Of a stretch of DNA of 64,000 nt, positions 24,447 to 33,177 are shown piece after piece (the first letter of the stretch is position 1; the number at the start of each line of letters is the position of its first letter). The position numbers were made by a program, and so were the translations under genes. A model generated the notes under the pieces. It worked only from the letters and a program-made list of their open reading frames with translations, was not told the DNA's origin and made no database searches. The stretch is taken from assembly GCF_011290685.1 (NCBI RefSeq), contig NZ_JAANYN010000014.1, positions 40,572 to 104,571 of the forward strand, written 5' to 3'. The DNA is from Cyclobacterium plantarum. Its GTDB lineage: Bacteria > Bacteroidota > Bacteroidia > Cytophagales > Cyclobacteriaceae.

Positions 24447-26239
24447 TATTCGAAAAAAGAGTAGATGATTTCATTGGACTCCTTGTTGGGGGAATGTTCT
24501 TTCCGATTGCTCATACCTACCCGGTTTTTTACACCGAAGAGTTCATTGGCTCTAAGGCTGTAATTCAGGGGAACCCAACGATCTACGGGATCTTCGGCAC
24601 CCCCGGAAACCAAAAATGGTCTTGGGGCCATGAGTACATGAAGTTCATGCAAATCCATTTTATTCTCCAGCAATTCCGGATACAGGCCCTTTGCCGGGTT
24701 GTCTTCGGTCGGTAATCCTCTTTTTCTCCAGGGTTTTGGGTGGTATCCCAGGTACCATGGTTCCCAATAATTGATGTTTGGTTTATTCTGATCAAAAACA
24801 ATACCTGGATCAGACCAGGCTGCAGCAGCATATTTTTCAAACAAACAGGAAGCGAACATCGCCCATTTTCCTCCATAGGAATGACCAGTGATGCCTATTT
24901 TGTCCGGATTTACCTCCGGTAGACTGGCCAACAAATGCCAGGCATTTCCTGCTGCATAGGCAAGCATGGATAAGGGTTGTACAGTGGCACTGTCTATATG
25001 GGGGTAGTAAATGGAATAGGTTTCATTTTCAGTAGTTTCTGTGGTGCCCAGGGAAAGGGTGACAAAACCCCTTTTGGCCAGTTGCAAAGCAAAATCCCTG
25101 TCGGGCTTCCCCTGTCCTATGGCTGTTTCCGGTTCATAATATACCGTTACCACAGCAGGGTTGTTTTTAGCACCATAGGGTATTGATAAATAACCTTCCG
25201 TCATTTGCCCCGGAACCCATTCAAATTTGATCTTTTTTTGTACAAAACTTTCTTCTTCCACCGTATGCAATACTTCAAAAGAAGGTGTGTTGATCATCTC
25301 GGGCCATTGACCCATGTGGTCGTGCCATTTTTTAAGGATCTCCTTTCTCCTTTCCTTCCAGTCTGCGAGGTCATTTACCACTGTGCCGTCCTCAAAAACG
25401 AAAGGATCACTGAAATCCCCTTCTACATCCTCATATTCATAAGGCACTGAAAAATAAGGTGCCAGTTCATCCCACTGGATCATTTTTTTCAGGTAGGCAG
25501 GAAAAGTTTGCCCCTCACTGGTGCCACTGCCTTCCACTCCCTGACCGAAAATAATACTGTCACCAAAAAAAACCATTTTCTTCTTTTGGTTGATTTTTTG
25601 GGTCGCTACCAGGAAATTAAAAATCTTTTCGGCAATGATCCGGTTGCCCTCACTGGTGGGATGCACCCCATCCGGTTTACCTGAATTCGCCACATTCATG
25701 ATCAGGGATGCTTTTCCGGGATTCGGGGATTCTCTTTTGATGAATTCCTGATAAAGATCGATTGTTTTAAGACCGTTTGTTCTGGCCAGATCGGCAATGA
25801 TCTCATTGGCTTTTTTTATTTTTACCAGGGGAGGAGAATCAAAAAAATCCAACTGGTACCTGTTGGAAATGGCATTGGTATCCACCGGGATAAGGTTTAG
25901 TAACACGGTTTCTATTCCTGCATGCTGTAGCCTGGTAATGATCTTTTGGTAAGCTTTGCGATAAGTTCCGTAATCCAAAAACTTATGCAGGTTGATCATG
26001 TCATGAATGCCTACCATGATGAAAACCATATCCGGATTTTCGCTGATGACATCCTCATCCAATCTTGCCAAAAGGTCCAGGGAATTGTTGTTTCCCGCTC
26101 CTTTGTTGATGATGCTCCATCTGGGTGCAGACGCCTCTTTGTCCATTAAGGTAGAATCCTTTACAAAGGCAGTCTCAGCCAAAGATAAATTCAAATTGGC
26201 CAGAAAACAGGCGATAAGGAAAAGATATTTGAAATGCAT
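24431..26239 (-). CDS. Secreted two-domain esterase: apparently permuted SGNH domain plus alpha/beta-hydrolase
   Basis: The 602-residue protein has a signal peptide (about 1-21). An SGNH-like region follows but in unusual order: block II-like INKGAGNNN (about 44-52), block III MVGIHDM (about 75-81, histidine in place of the usual Asn), block V DGVHP with Asp190 and His193, and only then, after the C-terminal helix, block I VFFGDSIIFGQG (about 223-234) with the nucleophile Ser228. In ordinary SGNH esterases block I is first. An alpha/beta-hydrolase of the acetyl-xylan/glucuronoyl esterase kind follows (about 285-602), with nucleophile Ser454 in GHSYGG, acid in GGAEDPVD and base histidine in KEHSPN. 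It probably removes acyl groups from a polysaccharide in the periplasm or outside. Confidence 0.75.
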   Translation of the reverse strand: MHFKYLFLIACFLANLNLSLAETAFVKDSTLMDKEASAPRWSIINKGAGNNNSLDLLARLDEDVISENPDMVFIMVGIHDMINLHKFLDYGTYRKAYQKIITRLQHAGIETVLLNLIPVDTNAISNRYQLDFFDSPPLVKIKKANEIIADLARTNGLKTIDLYQEFIKRESPNPGKASLIMNVANSGKPDGVHPTSEGNRIIAEKIFNFLVATQKINQKKKMVFFGDSIIFGQGVEGSGTSEGQTFPAYLKKMIQWDELAPYFSVPYEYEDVEGDFSDPFVFEDGTVVNDLADWKERRKEILKKWHDHMGQWPEMINTPSFEVLHTVEEESFVQKKIKFEWVPGQMTEGYLSIPYGAKNNPAVVTVYYEPETAIGQGKPDRDFALQLAKRGFVTLSLGTTETTENETYSIYYPHIDSATVQPLSMLAYAAGNAWHLLASLPEVNPDKIGITGHSYGGKWAMFASCLFEKYAAAAWSDPGIVFDQNKPNINYWEPWYLGYHPKPWRKRGLPTEDNPAKGLYPELLENKMDLHELHVLMAPRPFLVSGGAEDPVDRWVPLNYSLRANELFGVKNRVGMSNRKEHSPNKESNEIIYSFFEYYLAP

Positions 26240-26463
26240 TTTTAATAATCTAAACCATGTTTTTTTAAATTTAAGAATTTCAAACTTAATTAACCAAGTA
26301 AAAATTATTATTTCGTAGTGTATCCTAATTATTTGTCAGCCAATATTTTATAATTTAAAATTATTCGGGGTTTTTTACCATTAATTTCTACCAATCCATA
26401 AATTTCAGAAATGTGAGGATAAATGTATATTGCCTTTTGTTTTTAACCAGTTTTCCATTTTCT

Positions 26464-28596
26464 ATGTTAAGGTCCTGTTTTATTTTGTTGGTTTTCTATG
26501 CTTTGCTTTCTTGTAGCACAGGAAATTCGGAGGTAATACATGTTGTCGGTTCAGCCAATAATGATTTGGTACAATGGCTTGAGGGTGAAGGTTTTCAACT
26601 GAAATTCCATGAGGATCCCCTGGATGCGGCAGACCGCATGGGAAGAGGGGCCATCTTACTGCTACTTGCTGAAAATTACCCTCAGGAAAGGGTGGATATT
26701 CCGGAAGGGTTGATCGCTTTATTGGAGGAAAAGGAAATACGTTATTACCTGGAATACCCCTCCGATTTTGATGGGCTGGAAAGTACGGGGGAAATACTAC
26801 AAACCAGGCTGGAAAGGGGAGTGGTGGTAGCGGATGATTTTGGTGACCAACTTCCGCCCATGCGGATTTTGGGCATAAACGATTGTCACCTGATCCCTGC
26901 AGCCGTAGATGATCCTTTATTGGTACTGGCAAAAGTGGCCGGTTTGGATCAAGCTGCTTATGGGCTGGAGGGGGTGCCGGTTTATCCTATATTGTATGCA
27001 AAAGGATCTGGTTTCATTGCCTTGACCAAGCTTTCTGATTTTGCAAAAGGGCGGTTTGGTCCCCAGGACCATTGGAAATCTGTGTGGGGCCACCTGATAA
27101 GCCAGCTTAGCGGCAAAACGTCATTTTCTTTTGATACATGGCCAAGGTATCTGGAACCGAGTTTTGATGAGAATGAGCCACTAGCCGATAAGGATAAAGT
27201 AAATAGTGTTAAAAGAGGAGTGGACTGGTTTTTTAAGGGGAATTTTTTCATTCATGAGGATTGGAAGGACAGGTGGTTGGAATATCAGGGAGATGGCACC
27301 AATCCGGTGGGTCCACCTGTACCTGGCTATTTACCAACAGGTGATGGCAGGGAAGGATTACTGGAAGGTCATTCTTCCAATATATACCATGATGGTAGCC
27401 AGCAATACCGCTACTGGATCAGGGCAGATGTTCAGGGGGAAGGGGCCTATGCCCTGGCCGCTGCAGGTAAGCTTTTGGATGAACAGGAATATGATAAGCG
27501 GGCAGTGAACCTGATCAACTTTCTGTTTCGGGAAAATTTACGGGGAGGGCCCAGGAGTCATCCGGATTCAGCTGCTTTTGGGCTGATAGGTTGGTCCCAT
27601 ACCCATCCTCATGTATATTATGGAGACGACAATGCCCGGGCAATTTTGGGCATTCTGGGAGCCATGGCACATCTGGAAAAGCAAGATTGGAATCAGGAAA
27701 TACTCGAAGCCATATTGGGGAATTTCAGAACCACCGGTAAGAATGGATTCAGGATTAACCGTATTGAAAACCGCGATCTTCAACGGGAAGGCTGGAAGCA
27801 TTACTGGAACAGGGATATCGTCAATCCTGCCCCACACTTCGAATCATGGATGTGGGCGGTATACCTTTGGCTTTATGACAAAACCGGCTATGAGCCCCTA
27901 TTGGAAAAGACCAAAACCGCGATCAGGATTACCATGGAGGGCTACCCGGATGAATGGTTGTGGACAAACGGGATTCAACAGGAACGGGCACGGATGATTT
28001 TACCCCTGGCCTGGCTGGTGAGGGTGGAAGATACACCCGAACACCGGGAGTGGCTGGACACTGTGGTAAGCAAACTTTTGGAAAATCAGGAAGCCAATGG
28101 GGCAATCAGGGAAGAATTGGGGGGAACGGATAAAGGCAGGTATGGCAGGACCCGTTCAAATGAGGAATATGGCCTTCATGAGGCCCCTTTGATTTTTGAA
28201 AACGGAGACCCGATTGCAGACATGCTGTATACGAGCAATTTTGCTTTTTTCAGCCTCAATGAAGCTGCCCATGCTACCGGTAATCCACAATATCATGAGG
28301 CATTGAATAAACTTTCGGATTTCCTTACACGGATTCAGGTAAAAAGTGACCGCTTTTATGACCTGGATGGGGCCTGGTTTCGGGCGTTTGACTTTGACAA
28401 ATGGGAATTCTGGGCTTCCAATGCAGATGTGGGATGGGGTGCCTGGGGTACGCTCACCGGTTGGACTCAAAGTTGGATTGTGGCCACACAGGTGTTGGTT
28501 TTGCAAGAGCAGAGCTATTGGGATTTGACTCAGGAATCTGATATCGCAGCACAGATGGAGAATCGCCTTGATCTCATGTTGGAGGATTATCAATAA
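26464..28596 (+). CDS. Lipoprotein with an alpha/alpha-barrel-like glycosidase region
   Basis: The 710-residue protein starts at ATG 26464, giving a lipoprotein signal with lipobox LLSC (C17). The N-terminal part (about 20-230) is alpha/beta-like and may be a glutamine-amidotransferase-like or carbohydrate-binding domain (ILGINDCHLIP, GSGFIALTKLSDF). From about 250 on, repeated helical hairpins with many Trp/Tyr/Gly-rich loops (DNARAILGILGAMAHLEK, WMWAVYLWLYDKTG, NADVGWGAWGTLTGWTQ) look like an (alpha/alpha)6 six-hairpin glycosidase. No family number can be assigned. It is divergent from the esterase gene, separated by 224 bases, and is followed by a strong terminator. A role in trimming glycans outside the cell is inferred. 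Confidence 0.65.
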   Translation: MLRSCFILLVFYALLSCSTGNSEVIHVVGSANNDLVQWLEGEGFQLKFHEDPLDAADRMGRGAILLLLAENYPQERVDIPEGLIALLEEKEIRYYLEYPSDFDGLESTGEILQTRLERGVVVADDFGDQLPPMRILGINDCHLIPAAVDDPLLVLAKVAGLDQAAYGLEGVPVYPILYAKGSGFIALTKLSDFAKGRFGPQDHWKSVWGHLISQLSGKTSFSFDTWPRYLEPSFDENEPLADKDKVNSVKRGVDWFFKGNFFIHEDWKDRWLEYQGDGTNPVGPPVPGYLPTGDGREGLLEGHSSNIYHDGSQQYRYWIRADVQGEGAYALAAAGKLLDEQEYDKRAVNLINFLFRENLRGGPRSHPDSAAFGLIGWSHTHPHVYYGDDNARAILGILGAMAHLEKQDWNQEILEAILGNFRTTGKNGFRINRIENRDLQREGWKHYWNRDIVNPAPHFESWMWAVYLWLYDKTGYEPLLEKTKTAIRITMEGYPDEWLWTNGIQQERARMILPLAWLVRVEDTPEHREWLDTVVSKLLENQEANGAIREELGGTDKGRYGRTRSNEEYGLHEAPLIFENGDPIADMLYTSNFAFFSLNEAAHATGNPQYHEALNKLSDFLTRIQVKSDRFYDLDGAWFRAFDFDKWEFWASNADVGWGAWGTLTGWTQSWIVATQVLVLQEQSYWDLTQESDIAAQMENRLDLMLEDYQ

Positions 28597-28601
28597 AAAC
28601 C

Positions 28602-28637
28602 AAAAATCCACAAAATCATCAGGTTTTGTGGATTTTT
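28602..28637 (+). terminator. Intrinsic terminator after the lipoprotein gene
   Basis: AAAAATCCACAAAA (28602-28615) pairs with TTTTGTGGATTTTT (28624-28637) across an eight-base loop. The palindrome can work in both directions. Confidence 0.8.
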
Positions 28638-28640
28638 GAG

Positions 28641-28680
28641 TCCCCCAGCTTACCGGCAGGCAGGTGTGACCACAAAAAGC
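28641..28680. repeat. Fragment of the dispersed intergenic repeat
   Basis: The stretch with AGCTTACCGGCAGGCAGG followed by TGTGACCACAAAAAG resembles the right half of the repeat units at 5889 and 21963 (GCCTACCGGACAGGCAGG; GACCGCTAAAAA). It is short and lies between a terminator and the DUF1080 gene. Confidence 0.35.
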
Positions 28681-28694
28681 ATTGCCAATACTGG

Positions 28695-29399
28695 TTAGGG
28701 CTTTTTGATTTTGATGTTTCTGAAATAAACTTTATCTCCATGGTCGGTTAGGAGTATATGGCCCTCTTCCAGTTCCCCATACCGGGCATCATCTTTAAAT
28801 TTGTTTTCCTGCTTTTTATTCAGGAAATCCCTGCTGCCCCTTTGATACGTCACTACCTTTTTTCCATTCAACCAGTGGGTGACTTTATTTCCCCTGGCCA
28901 CAATTTTTCCGGTATTCCACTCACCATGAGGCCGGAGAGTTTTGTTTTTGGGAGGATAAAAAAGGTAGGCAGCAGCAGTGGAACTCAGACCGTTTGGGTC
29001 TTCTTTTATTCCAGGATAATTAAAGTCGTCTATGATTTGGTATTCCGGACCGTTGACCATCATTTTACCGGTTTTTTCGTTGTAGATGGTGTCTACAAAA
29101 TATTTAATGCCACTGTTGGCTCCTGCTGTAAGGTTAAATTCAAATACCAATTCAAAATCAGAGAATTTTTCCCGGGTTATGATATCTCCACCGCCCTTGC
29201 TATCCAAAAATAGCTGGCCATCTGCCACCTTCCATCCTTTTTCGGGAAATGAGCTGGATTGTTTACTACGCCATTTTTCAACGGAACTCCCATCAAATAG
29301 CATCTCGTATCCATTGGATTGGGCCAATGAAGGTGAAACAGGCAGTGAAAAACAAACAGCTACAAGGAGAAAGACTAAATGTTTTGGGTATTTCATCAT
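28695..29399 (-). CDS. Secreted DUF1080 (3-keto-disaccharide hydrolase) protein
   Basis: The 234-residue protein has a cleavable signal peptide (about 1-26) and one DUF1080 domain, a concanavalin-like beta-sandwich. Family features seen are MLFDGSSVEKWR after the signal, KVADGQLFL, DIITREKFSDFELVFEFNLT, GANSGIKYFV, EYQIIDD and, near the end, GHILLTDHGDKVYFRNIKIK. Members of this domain family split 3-keto glycosides or bind glycans. It is on the same strand as the BNR-ThuA gene, 34 bases downstream of that gene's start side, so the two are probably cotranscribed. Confidence 0.92.
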   Translation of the reverse strand: MMKYPKHLVFLLVAVCFSLPVSPSLAQSNGYEMLFDGSSVEKWRSKQSSSFPEKGWKVADGQLFLDSKGGGDIITREKFSDFELVFEFNLTAGANSGIKYFVDTIYNEKTGKMMVNGPEYQIIDDFNYPGIKEDPNGLSSTAAAYLFYPPKNKTLRPHGEWNTGKIVARGNKVTHWLNGKKVVTYQRGSRDFLNKKQENKFKDDARYGELEEGHILLTDHGDKVYFRNIKIKKP

Positions 29400-29433
29400 T
29401 AAATTAATTTAGGGGGTTATCTTTTTTATTGGT

Positions 29434-31524
29434 TCATTTTAATGCCCAATCTATGGCATTTTCAAGTAATTGGAGGAAAGCGGGATGCGTGAAGTCGGTT
29501 GGGTAGCCCAGGGAGGTGTAAAACACTTTACCTTTTCCCGATTTCCTGGTGTAGGCAACGGGTGCTTTTAGCCCGGCAGAGCTTCCCGTAAGCAGGATCC
29601 TAGCCCCGGAGTCTACACTTTCTCCCATCAGGTACAGATTGCCCTGGCTTGTCCAGGGCTCCTCGGGGATACCCTTTAAAAGCCCTTTTCCTAATTTCTT
29701 CGCTGGCAAAACCTCCGTTATTGCGGTTGCCGGGCCATAACCCTGGTTTTCATGCCCCAATACCTCCGGGACAAATTCCCGCCAATCCTCAAATCCGGCA
29801 GGAATGTTATCTTCTCTTAGAGAAAAAGCATGATTGGCGGTTCTGATGCCCAGGACTGGTTTGCCTGCATCAATGTGTTTTTTTATCAATGCCATTTGGG
29901 CACTTGAAAGAGCAACTCTTCTTAAAAAAAAGACCAATAAATCACTGTTGCCGATATTTTCGAGCCCCGGTAAATGGAAGGCGTTTCTTTCCCCTTCACC
30001 GGTAATGACCTGAGTTTGGTATCCCTTTGCTTTGCCCAGTTTCATCGCATAATAGGGAATGGTCATATCTGCCGCATAATTGTCGGGATCTCTGCTGGTC
30101 AAAAAGGTGATTTTCTTCTTTCCCGCTTCCAACGTATTCTTTGCTTGAGGCAGAACCTTTCCATAGACTTTCAATTGGTAATCCCGGTAGCTGCTGTAGC
30201 GACCAGAAAGCCAAAGGACGATTTCTCTGTTTTGGTCTGCCAGGACAATCGGCCGTATATTGTCTGCTTTGGATTGGTAGGTTACCGGACTAAAGTGCCA
30301 GCTTTGATGCTCGTCCAATCTTTCTGCCCTGAAGATTTCATACCTTCTTTCGCCATCCACCAGCATGGGTGATCCTGTTACCGGATGGGCATCTGCCGAA
30401 AAATAGAGTACATTTTTATTTCCGGGGTGGAGGCTGATCAGTCCGGTATATTCATTTTCCCCGGGATACAACCGGCTTCCTGCAAATGCGATTTCCTCTT
30501 CTATCCATTCGCTGCCATCCCAACGGGCATAGTGATAGCGGTGGTCAAAACCTCCCAGGGAAGTATGAATGGTTTCGCCCCTTGTTATGGGGTCTTTGGT
30601 AACAGAAAAAACCAAATAAGGGAAACCCGATTCATCTAGCTGAAGGTCACTGGTCCAGGCCACATCTGTCCTTGTATTCAGGTCTCCGTCATAGATTAGG
30701 GTGAAATCCGAAGGCTTCAAATCACTGGTATCGGCGGTACTTAACGGGCCCACCAGACTTCCATCTGATCGATAGGCATTTCCATTCTCCAGGTAACCAT
30801 GGTAAATGTTGTTATTGAAATGGCGCGGATGACCATCCGTGGTAATGAAGTGTATCCGCCGCTGTCCATCGGAAGCATATTTGAGATAGGATCTGCCCTC
30901 AAACTGAAATAGCCTTCCTCCAAATTCCCAGCTTTCCCCTTCATCTCTGGAAAGCAGGTAATGCGGATTGTTCTCATTGCCCCTGAAAAAGTTAAAGGTT
31001 TCTCCAGTGGCTTCCAGGTAAAAGAGATTGGCATAGCAAACCCTTCCATTGGTTTCAAAAACGGATTCATCCTGCCACTTCCTTATATCCAGACCCGACT
31101 TGGTGCTTCTGTACCTCACCAGGCTGTCTATGCTGTGACCGGCGTAGACCGTAAGTAATTTCCCATCAGGCCTGAGCATGAGGGCTCCCACATTGTGGTC
31201 ATCTGGCGGCAGGGTGCCCCGGGTCAATGTTTTTGTAAATGTTTCATTATTGGACAAATCCCACTCGCTGACCGTGTTATAGCCCTCGGCAGTAACTCCC
31301 GTAAAAAAAACCTTGTCCTCCACCAATAAAGCACGTTTGTCCTGAAACCAGCACCAGCTGCCATCCTCTGACAATAGTTTGGGCTGAAACGGATCCTCAT
31401 TTTCTCTCAGGGAGTCCTGGGAAAAACAAAATGTGGAGCTGATATAGAAAAACAAACATGCAAAAAGAAAGCATGTTTTGCCAGATATTAGGGGAAATTG
31501 CCAAATTTTGATCAAGGATATCAT
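29434..31524 (-). CDS. Secreted BNR-repeat protein fused to a ThuA-like domain
   Basis: The 696-residue protein has a signal sequence (hydrophobic core about 18-33). Residues about 40-465 form a BNR_4-like beta-propeller, seen in SEDGSWCWFQDKRALL, LLTVYAGHSIDSLVRYRST, and repeated YLLSRDEGESWEFGGR-like Asp-box turns; this fold binds or cuts acidic sugars. Residues about 475-696 form a ThuA/class I glutamine-amidotransferase-like alpha/beta domain (KKITFLTSRDPDNY, GNSDLLVFFLRR, KPVLGIRTANHAF, GKVFYTSLGYP). ThuA-like domains occur in trehalose and keto-sugar use. The combination with the DUF1080 gene that follows suggests both act on oxidised or uronic sugars. Confidence 0.85.
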   Translation of the reverse strand: MISLIKIWQFPLISGKTCFLFACLFFYISSTFCFSQDSLRENEDPFQPKLLSEDGSWCWFQDKRALLVEDKVFFTGVTAEGYNTVSEWDLSNNETFTKTLTRGTLPPDDHNVGALMLRPDGKLLTVYAGHSIDSLVRYRSTKSGLDIRKWQDESVFETNGRVCYANLFYLEATGETFNFFRGNENNPHYLLSRDEGESWEFGGRLFQFEGRSYLKYASDGQRRIHFITTDGHPRHFNNNIYHGYLENGNAYRSDGSLVGPLSTADTSDLKPSDFTLIYDGDLNTRTDVAWTSDLQLDESGFPYLVFSVTKDPITRGETIHTSLGGFDHRYHYARWDGSEWIEEEIAFAGSRLYPGENEYTGLISLHPGNKNVLYFSADAHPVTGSPMLVDGERRYEIFRAERLDEHQSWHFSPVTYQSKADNIRPIVLADQNREIVLWLSGRYSSYRDYQLKVYGKVLPQAKNTLEAGKKKITFLTSRDPDNYAADMTIPYYAMKLGKAKGYQTQVITGEGERNAFHLPGLENIGNSDLLVFFLRRVALSSAQMALIKKHIDAGKPVLGIRTANHAFSLREDNIPAGFEDWREFVPEVLGHENQGYGPATAITEVLPAKKLGKGLLKGIPEEPWTSQGNLYLMGESVDSGARILLTGSSAGLKAPVAYTRKSGKGKVFYTSLGYPTDFTHPAFLQLLENAIDWALK

Positions 31525-31620
31525 GGGGTTAATTTAAACTATCCTTGCCAATTCATCATAGAAAATGGGATAAAAAACCTCAAAATTAATTCCAACGGTA
31601 TGCAGCCGGATGAAATCTCC

Positions 31621-32943
31621 TTATCCATGAGCCATCAAACCGTTTTCGGGTTCCAAAACTTCCACTGTTCCTTTCTCATTGATATCACTTAAGGTGACTT
31701 CTTTTATTTCATTGATCAGAAGCGGATCATATTTGGCACTGATCCTGATATAGTTTTCCGTAAAACCATGCATTTTACCCTCCTCAATGTCCTCTTCAAA
31801 AAGAACCTGGAAGGTCTTGCCCAAATTTTCTTCATAAAATGCCCTTCTTTTCTTTTCAGACAAAATACGCAGCATTTTTGAGCGTTTATTTCTGATTTTC
31901 ATGGGTACAACATCCTCCATTTCAGCTGCCCTAGTATTAGCCCTTTCTGAATAAGTGAAAACATGGAGGTAAGAAACAGGCAGATCTTTCAGGAAATTGT
32001 AGGTCTCCATGAACAATGCCTCTGTTTCACCCGGAAACCCTACGATCACATCTGTCCCGATACAACAATGGGGCATAAGGCTTTTGATCTTGTATACACG
32101 GTCTTCATACAATTCACGAAGGTATCTCCTGCCCATTTTCCGAAGCAGGGTATTACTTCCGGATTGCAATGGTATGTGAAAATGAGGAACGAAATGTCTG
32201 GATTCAGAAACAAACTGAATGGCCTCATTGGTCAAAAGGTTGGGTTCAATAGAAGAAATCCTAAACCTGTCAATTCCTTCTACCAGGTCCAGAGAGCGGA
32301 TCAGGTCTAAGAAGCTTTCCTTCCTTTTTCCTCCTTCTATGCCAAAATCCCCAATATTTACCCCTGTAAGGACCACTTCCTTTACATCGGTATTTGCAAT
32401 TTCATTAGCCGTGACCAGGATATTTTCAATAGAGTCACTTCTGCTTTTGCCCCTGGCCAATGGTATGGTGCAAAAGGCACAACCATAATTACAGCCATCC
32501 TGTACTTTAAGAAAAGTACGGGTCCGGTCATGCATGCTGAAGGCATGGTTGAAATCCTGTGCTTCTTTGATCTCAGAGGCAAAAACCTTTGCTTCCTGAC
32601 TGGCAGCAAAACCATCCAGTAATTCGATAAGCCTGAATTTTTCTGCGGCCCCCAATACCGCATCCACCCCTTGAATGGTAGCTATTTCACGGGGTTTTAA
32701 CTGGGCATAACAACCGATAATGGCAACAAATCCATCGGGGGAAATTTTTTTGGCCTCTTTAACAATCTTTTTACATTTTTTATCTGCATTTTCGGTAACC
32801 GAGCAGGTATTGATAATGAAAATATCCGGTTTATCCTCAAACCCCACTTTTACATAGCCTTTTTTCTCGAACATCCTGCTGATAGTGGAGGTTTCGGCAT
32901 AGTTTAATTTGCAACCCAGTGTATAAAATGCTACTTTTTTCAA
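31621..32943 (-). CDS. mtaB: tRNA threonylcarbamoyladenosine methylthiotransferase MtaB
   Basis: MtaB is a radical-SAM enzyme that adds a methylthio group to t6A37 of tRNAs reading ANN codons. The 440-residue protein opens with FYTLGCKLNYAET, the MtaB form of the N-terminal motif. Three cysteines for the first cluster are C11, C47 and C78; the radical-SAM triad CNYGCAFC lies at 151, 155 and 158. A TRAM-like C-terminal region follows. Length is normal. It is on the opposite strand to glnN, with a 234-base shared upstream region. Confidence 0.95.
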   Translation of the reverse strand: MKKVAFYTLGCKLNYAETSTISRMFEKKGYVKVGFEDKPDIFIINTCSVTENADKKCKKIVKEAKKISPDGFVAIIGCYAQLKPREIATIQGVDAVLGAAEKFRLIELLDGFAASQEAKVFASEIKEAQDFNHAFSMHDRTRTFLKVQDGCNYGCAFCTIPLARGKSRSDSIENILVTANEIANTDVKEVVLTGVNIGDFGIEGGKRKESFLDLIRSLDLVEGIDRFRISSIEPNLLTNEAIQFVSESRHFVPHFHIPLQSGSNTLLRKMGRRYLRELYEDRVYKIKSLMPHCCIGTDVIVGFPGETEALFMETYNFLKDLPVSYLHVFTYSERANTRAAEMEDVVPMKIRNKRSKMLRILSEKKRRAFYEENLGKTFQVLFEEDIEEGKMHGFTENYIRISAKYDPLLINEIKEVTLSDINEKGTVEVLEPENGLMAHG

Positions 32944-33114
32944 ATTTCAAACCATTTGATTTTAACATCCAAAGGTAAGGATTATTGACGAATTTTCCAT
33001 TTTCGTAAAATTTGATTTAAAATCTGGTTTTTCTACCTCAATTGATGGCTATTTGTCCTTTATTTTATGTCAAAAGTGTAATTTTCTTGTTAGTGACCTC
33101 AATTTCTGACCATT

Positions 33115-33147
33115 TTTGTTAAAGATTCATTTATTTTTCTAATTTTG
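33115..33147 (+). promoter_or_regulatory. Promoter of glnN
   Basis: TTTG at 33115-33118, then 21 bases, then TAATTTTG at 33140-33147: both Bacteroidota promoter elements are perfect and correctly spaced. Transcription would start about 25 bases before the glnN start codon at 33178. Confidence 0.65.
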
Positions 33148-33177
33148 TAAGTAGTTTTTAAACCATAAACTAAAACA

